Part shown: positions 5,663 to 6,907 of the stretch, in pieces
Layout of the letters: every line of letters starts with the position of its first letter
Position numbering within the stretch: position 1 is the stretch's first letter
Assembly: GCA_050945815.1 (NCBI GenBank)
Contig: JBMNTQ010000114.1
Location: forward strand, 1-6,907
Reading direction: 5' to 3'
Length of the DNA: 6,907 bases
Source of the DNA: JBMNTQ01 sp050945815
GTDB taxonomy: Bacteria > Bacillota > Clostridia > Christensenellales > JBMNTQ01
Position numbers and translations under genes: made by a program
The notes under the pieces: generated by a model
Database searches by the model: none
What the model was told of the DNA's origin: nothing
What the model saw: only the letters and a program-made list of their open reading frames with translations

Positions 5663-5988
5663 AACCTTAGTCAATTGTTTTCAGTCTTTAGGGTGTGGCT
5701 CTGGATCTGCAGGTGCGGATGCTGACCGGCTGATAAAGGAAGCAGGAGGCATTTGCGCAGGTTGTTCCACAGGGATTTGATTGATCTGTTTGTTACTGTC
5801 ATAGTAGTAAGTCCCAAATCTTTGGTTGATTTCTCTTCTATTTCCGGTCAGTACTTGTCTTCAAAAACCTGAAAGAAAAACGATCGTTCAGTTGATTTTA
5901 TGGGCGGATTTTCTGCCTGTAGAAAGGCTAAACTTGCGGACTTGGAAGCAGTGGCGAACATCAACAATCAAAGCGAGGGATTTATTTC
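5663..5988 (+). other. Gene-poor stretch, long leader or unrecognised small RNA
   Basis: No convincing gene lies here. One frame (5652-5780) reads a Gly/Cys-rich stretch ending in GGICAGCSTGI but has no usual start codon. Another short ATG frame (5900-6010, 36 codons) overlaps the zinc-ribbon start and lacks a ribosome binding site. The region would be transcribed from 5634-5662 and ends with GAGGG (5975-5979), the ribosome binding site of the next gene, 9 nt before its ATG. I see no known riboswitch or T-box signature and no strong hairpin. A closer promoter may exist but none stands out. Confidence 0.4.
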
Positions 5989-6264
5989 ATGTATCAGGAC
6001 AAAACATTGATTTGCAAGGACTGCGGCGCTGATTTCGTTTTTACGACCGGTGAACAAGAATTTTATGCAGAGAAGGGCTTCCAGAATGAGCCAGTTCGTT
6101 GCAAAACTTGCCGTGACAGCCGTAAGGCAAATGGTAGAGGAGCAAGGCCCAGGGAGATGTTTGACACAGTATGTGCCCGTTGTGGCGCACCGACCCAGGT
6201 TCCTTTCATTCCTAAAAACGACAGACCAATCTATTGCAGCGATTGCTTCCAGGCAATCAAATAA
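5989..6264 (+). CDS. Small double zinc-ribbon protein (zf-trcl type plus CxxC-x17-CxxC)
   Basis: This 91-residue protein carries four CxxC knuckles. The first pair is C9/C12 and C38/C41 with 25 residues between, in a segment (TLICKDCGADFVFTTGEQEF, EKGFQNEPVRC) that closely fits the zf-trcl probable zinc-binding domain. The second pair is C62/C65 and C83/C86 with exactly 17 residues between, matching the CxxC-x17-CxxC motif. Each pair should bind one zinc ion. A basic Gly/Arg linker (43-56) joins them and could touch nucleic acid. There is no signal peptide or membrane segment, so it is expected in the cytoplasm. Proteins of this kind are widespread in Firmicutes and other bacteria, but their role is not established. 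The start has GAGGG 9 nt upstream. It lies between a long untranslated stretch and a strong terminator-like hairpin at 6317-6348, so it is probably mainly monocistronic. Confidence 0.85.
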   Translation: MYQDKTLICKDCGADFVFTTGEQEFYAEKGFQNEPVRCKTCRDSRKANGRGARPREMFDTVCARCGAPTQVPFIPKNDRPIYCSDCFQAIK

Positions 6265-6275
6265 TCCCGCGCTAA

Positions 6276-6304
6276 TTGACGTTGTTCTAAGGTGTTCGGA
6301 TTAA
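6276..6304 (+). promoter_or_regulatory. Weak candidate promoter for the LiaF-like gene
   Basis: TTGACG (6276-6281), a 5/6 match to -35, is followed after 17 nt by GATTAA (6299-6304), only 3/6. The better -10-like TAAAAT (6302-6307) would need a 20-nt spacer. If used, transcription would begin near 6311, directly before the 6317-6348 hairpin. Confidence 0.25.
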
Positions 6305-6316
6305 AATGGTCAGCTG

Positions 6317-6348
6317 ATAAGGCTCACAGATTCTGTGGGCCTTATTTT
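6317..6348 (+). terminator. Strong terminator hairpin directly before the LiaF-like gene
   Basis: ATAAGGCTCACAG (6317-6329) pairs along all 13 positions with 6333-6345 (one G-U pair) around an ATT loop, and Ts follow to 6348. It lies 52 nt after the zinc-ribbon stop and ends 15 nt before the next start codon. It therefore ends the zinc-ribbon transcript and may also sit in the leader of the next gene. Confidence 0.75.
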
Positions 6349-6363
6349 AACCGGGAGGGTATA

Positions 6364-6907
6364 ATGAAAAACCGTGTAAGCACGATTGTATGGGGCTTGG
6401 CTTTTATAGTGGCAGCTGTGGTGATCGGCGGGAATGTGCTGGGGACTTGGGATTGGAGCTTATTTTTCCCGGGCTGGTGGGCTTTATTTATCATTATTCC
6501 CTCTTTGGTGGGCGTGATACGAAACGGCTTGCGCAGCGGTTCGTCGGTTGTTTTGTTGGTAGGCGTTTTCCTGCTTGTAGGCGCCCAGAGGGGTATTAGC
6601 CGCGGACAGCTTTGGAGCTTATTTTTCCCGGCCTTGCTGGCGCTGATTGGGATTATGATTTTGCTGGGGACATTTGGGCGCGGCAGCCGACAGGGTGCTA
6701 ATTTGCCGGAGAATGTTCAGGGCGGGAAGCTGCCGAGTTATCTTGCGGTGTTTAGCGGACAGGACATTCGGATTACGGATGAATTTTTCGGAGCGAATTT
6801 GACGGCCGTATTTGGCGGTGTGGACTTGGATTTGCGAGATGCTGTCATTCAGCAGGATATTGCTATAAACGGCATCGTAGCTTTTGGCTGTGTCGAGATT
6901 AAGGAGC
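6364..6907 (+). CDS. LiaF-like envelope-stress membrane protein (3' end beyond window)
   Basis: The frame is open from the ATG at 6364 to the window end (181 codons). GGGAGGG (6353-6359) lies 4 nt upstream as ribosome binding site. The N-terminal half has four hydrophobic helices (about 5-28, 36-53, 62-76, 85-104). The motif WSLFFP occurs twice (31-36 and 84-89), as in LiaI/LiaF-type transmembrane regions (DUF5668-like). After a short linker the soluble part begins with SYLAVFSGQDIRI (125-137) and VFGGVDLDLRDA (149-160), then AFGCVEI (173-179). This is the repeating FGG beta-strand pattern of the LiaF C-terminal (cell-wall-active antibiotic response) domain. In Bacillus LiaF restrains the LiaS sensor kinase; whether a liaRS pair follows here is outside the window, and stand-alone relatives are common. 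Cys176 sits where Gly is usual in this motif. Confidence 0.8.
   Translation, partial: MKNRVSTIVWGLAFIVAAVVIGGNVLGTWDWSLFFPGWWALFIIIPSLVGVIRNGLRSGSSVVLLVGVFLLVGAQRGISRGQLWSLFFPALLALIGIMILLGTFGRGSRQGANLPENVQGGKLPSYLAVFSGQDIRITDEFFGANLTAVFGGVDLDLRDAVIQQDIAINGIVAFGCVEIKE
6453..6472 (+). repeat. Exact 20-nt direct repeat, copy 1, inside the LiaF-like gene
   Basis: Identical over 20 nt to 6612-6631. It encodes WSLFFP at residues 31-36 of the LiaF-like protein. The copies are 159 nt apart, a multiple of three, so both lie in the same reading frame. Confidence 0.85.
6612..6631 (+). repeat. Exact 20-nt direct repeat, copy 2, inside the LiaF-like gene
   Basis: Second copy of the 20-nt repeat, encoding WSLFFP at residues 84-89. 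The surrounding residues are only loosely similar between copies (both continue into a hydrophobic helix ending near a Gly/Arg), so the DNA identity is stronger than the local protein similarity would require. Confidence 0.85.

Noticed and set aside
5561..5725. 54-codon frame just after metY
   Set aside because: There is no proper ribosome binding site, since the start abuts the GC hairpin. A promoter-like sequence lies inside it, and the protein shows no recognisable pattern.
5652..5780. Gly/Cys-rich translation ending GGICAGCSTGI
   Set aside because: It has no ATG, GTG or TTG in frame after the preceding stop, so it is not an expressible gene as it stands. It could be a remnant, but no family is recognised.
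5900..6010. 36-codon frame overlapping the zinc-ribbon start
   Set aside because: The composition is protein-like, but there is no ribosome binding site and it overlaps the well-supported gene by 22 nt. A leader peptide role cannot be shown.
5826..6032. 68-codon TTG-start frame in the leader of the zinc-ribbon gene
   Set aside because: It has no ribosome binding site, runs into the zinc-ribbon gene in another frame, and resembles no family.

Overview
The window reads as chromosomal DNA from a low- to mid-GC bacterium of the Bacillota type. It has strong GGAGG-like ribosome binding sites, classical intrinsic terminators and -35/-10 promoters. It also has a gene set common in anaerobic Firmicutes: a SatP-type acetate/succinate channel, RmuC, an O-acetylhomoserine sulfhydrylase, a small zinc-ribbon protein and a LiaF-like membrane protein. 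A Negativicutes-like anaerobe is possible, but that is a guess from gene content and style. Nothing in the window fixes the taxon.

Layout, left to right. Positions 1-195 hold a decayed reading frame with an in-frame stop, possibly the helix-turn-helix end of a transposase, followed by a strong terminator (217-261). A well-formed promoter (313-341) drives satP (405-1010). A terminator-like hairpin sits between this promoter and the satP ribosome binding site. satP converges on rmuC (minus strand, 1339-2664), and a 34-nt perfect palindrome (1041-1074) serves as the probable shared terminator. The rest of 1075-1338 has no convincing gene.

rmuC is divergent from an MFS transporter gene (2931-4151). 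The spacer between them carries an extended -10 promoter for rmuC, a -35/-10 promoter for the transporter with an inverted repeat over its -10, and a leader of about 140 nt with GC/T-run elements. The transporter is followed after 91 bp, with no terminator, by metY (4243-5520), so the two may be co-transcribed. They may serve sulfur-amino-acid metabolism, but the transported substrate cannot be read from the sequence.

After metY comes a gene-poor stretch (5521-5988) with a GC hairpin and a good promoter about 320 nt upstream of a 91-residue double zinc-ribbon protein (5989-6264). The last gene is a LiaF-like envelope-stress membrane protein (6364 to beyond the window end). It starts only 15 nt after a strong terminator hairpin and contains an exact in-frame 20-nt direct repeat. 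No rRNA, tRNA, CRISPR array, intact insertion sequence or known riboswitch class was recognised. The most interesting material is regulatory: several genes here show a promoter, then a terminator-like hairpin, then the ribosome binding site.
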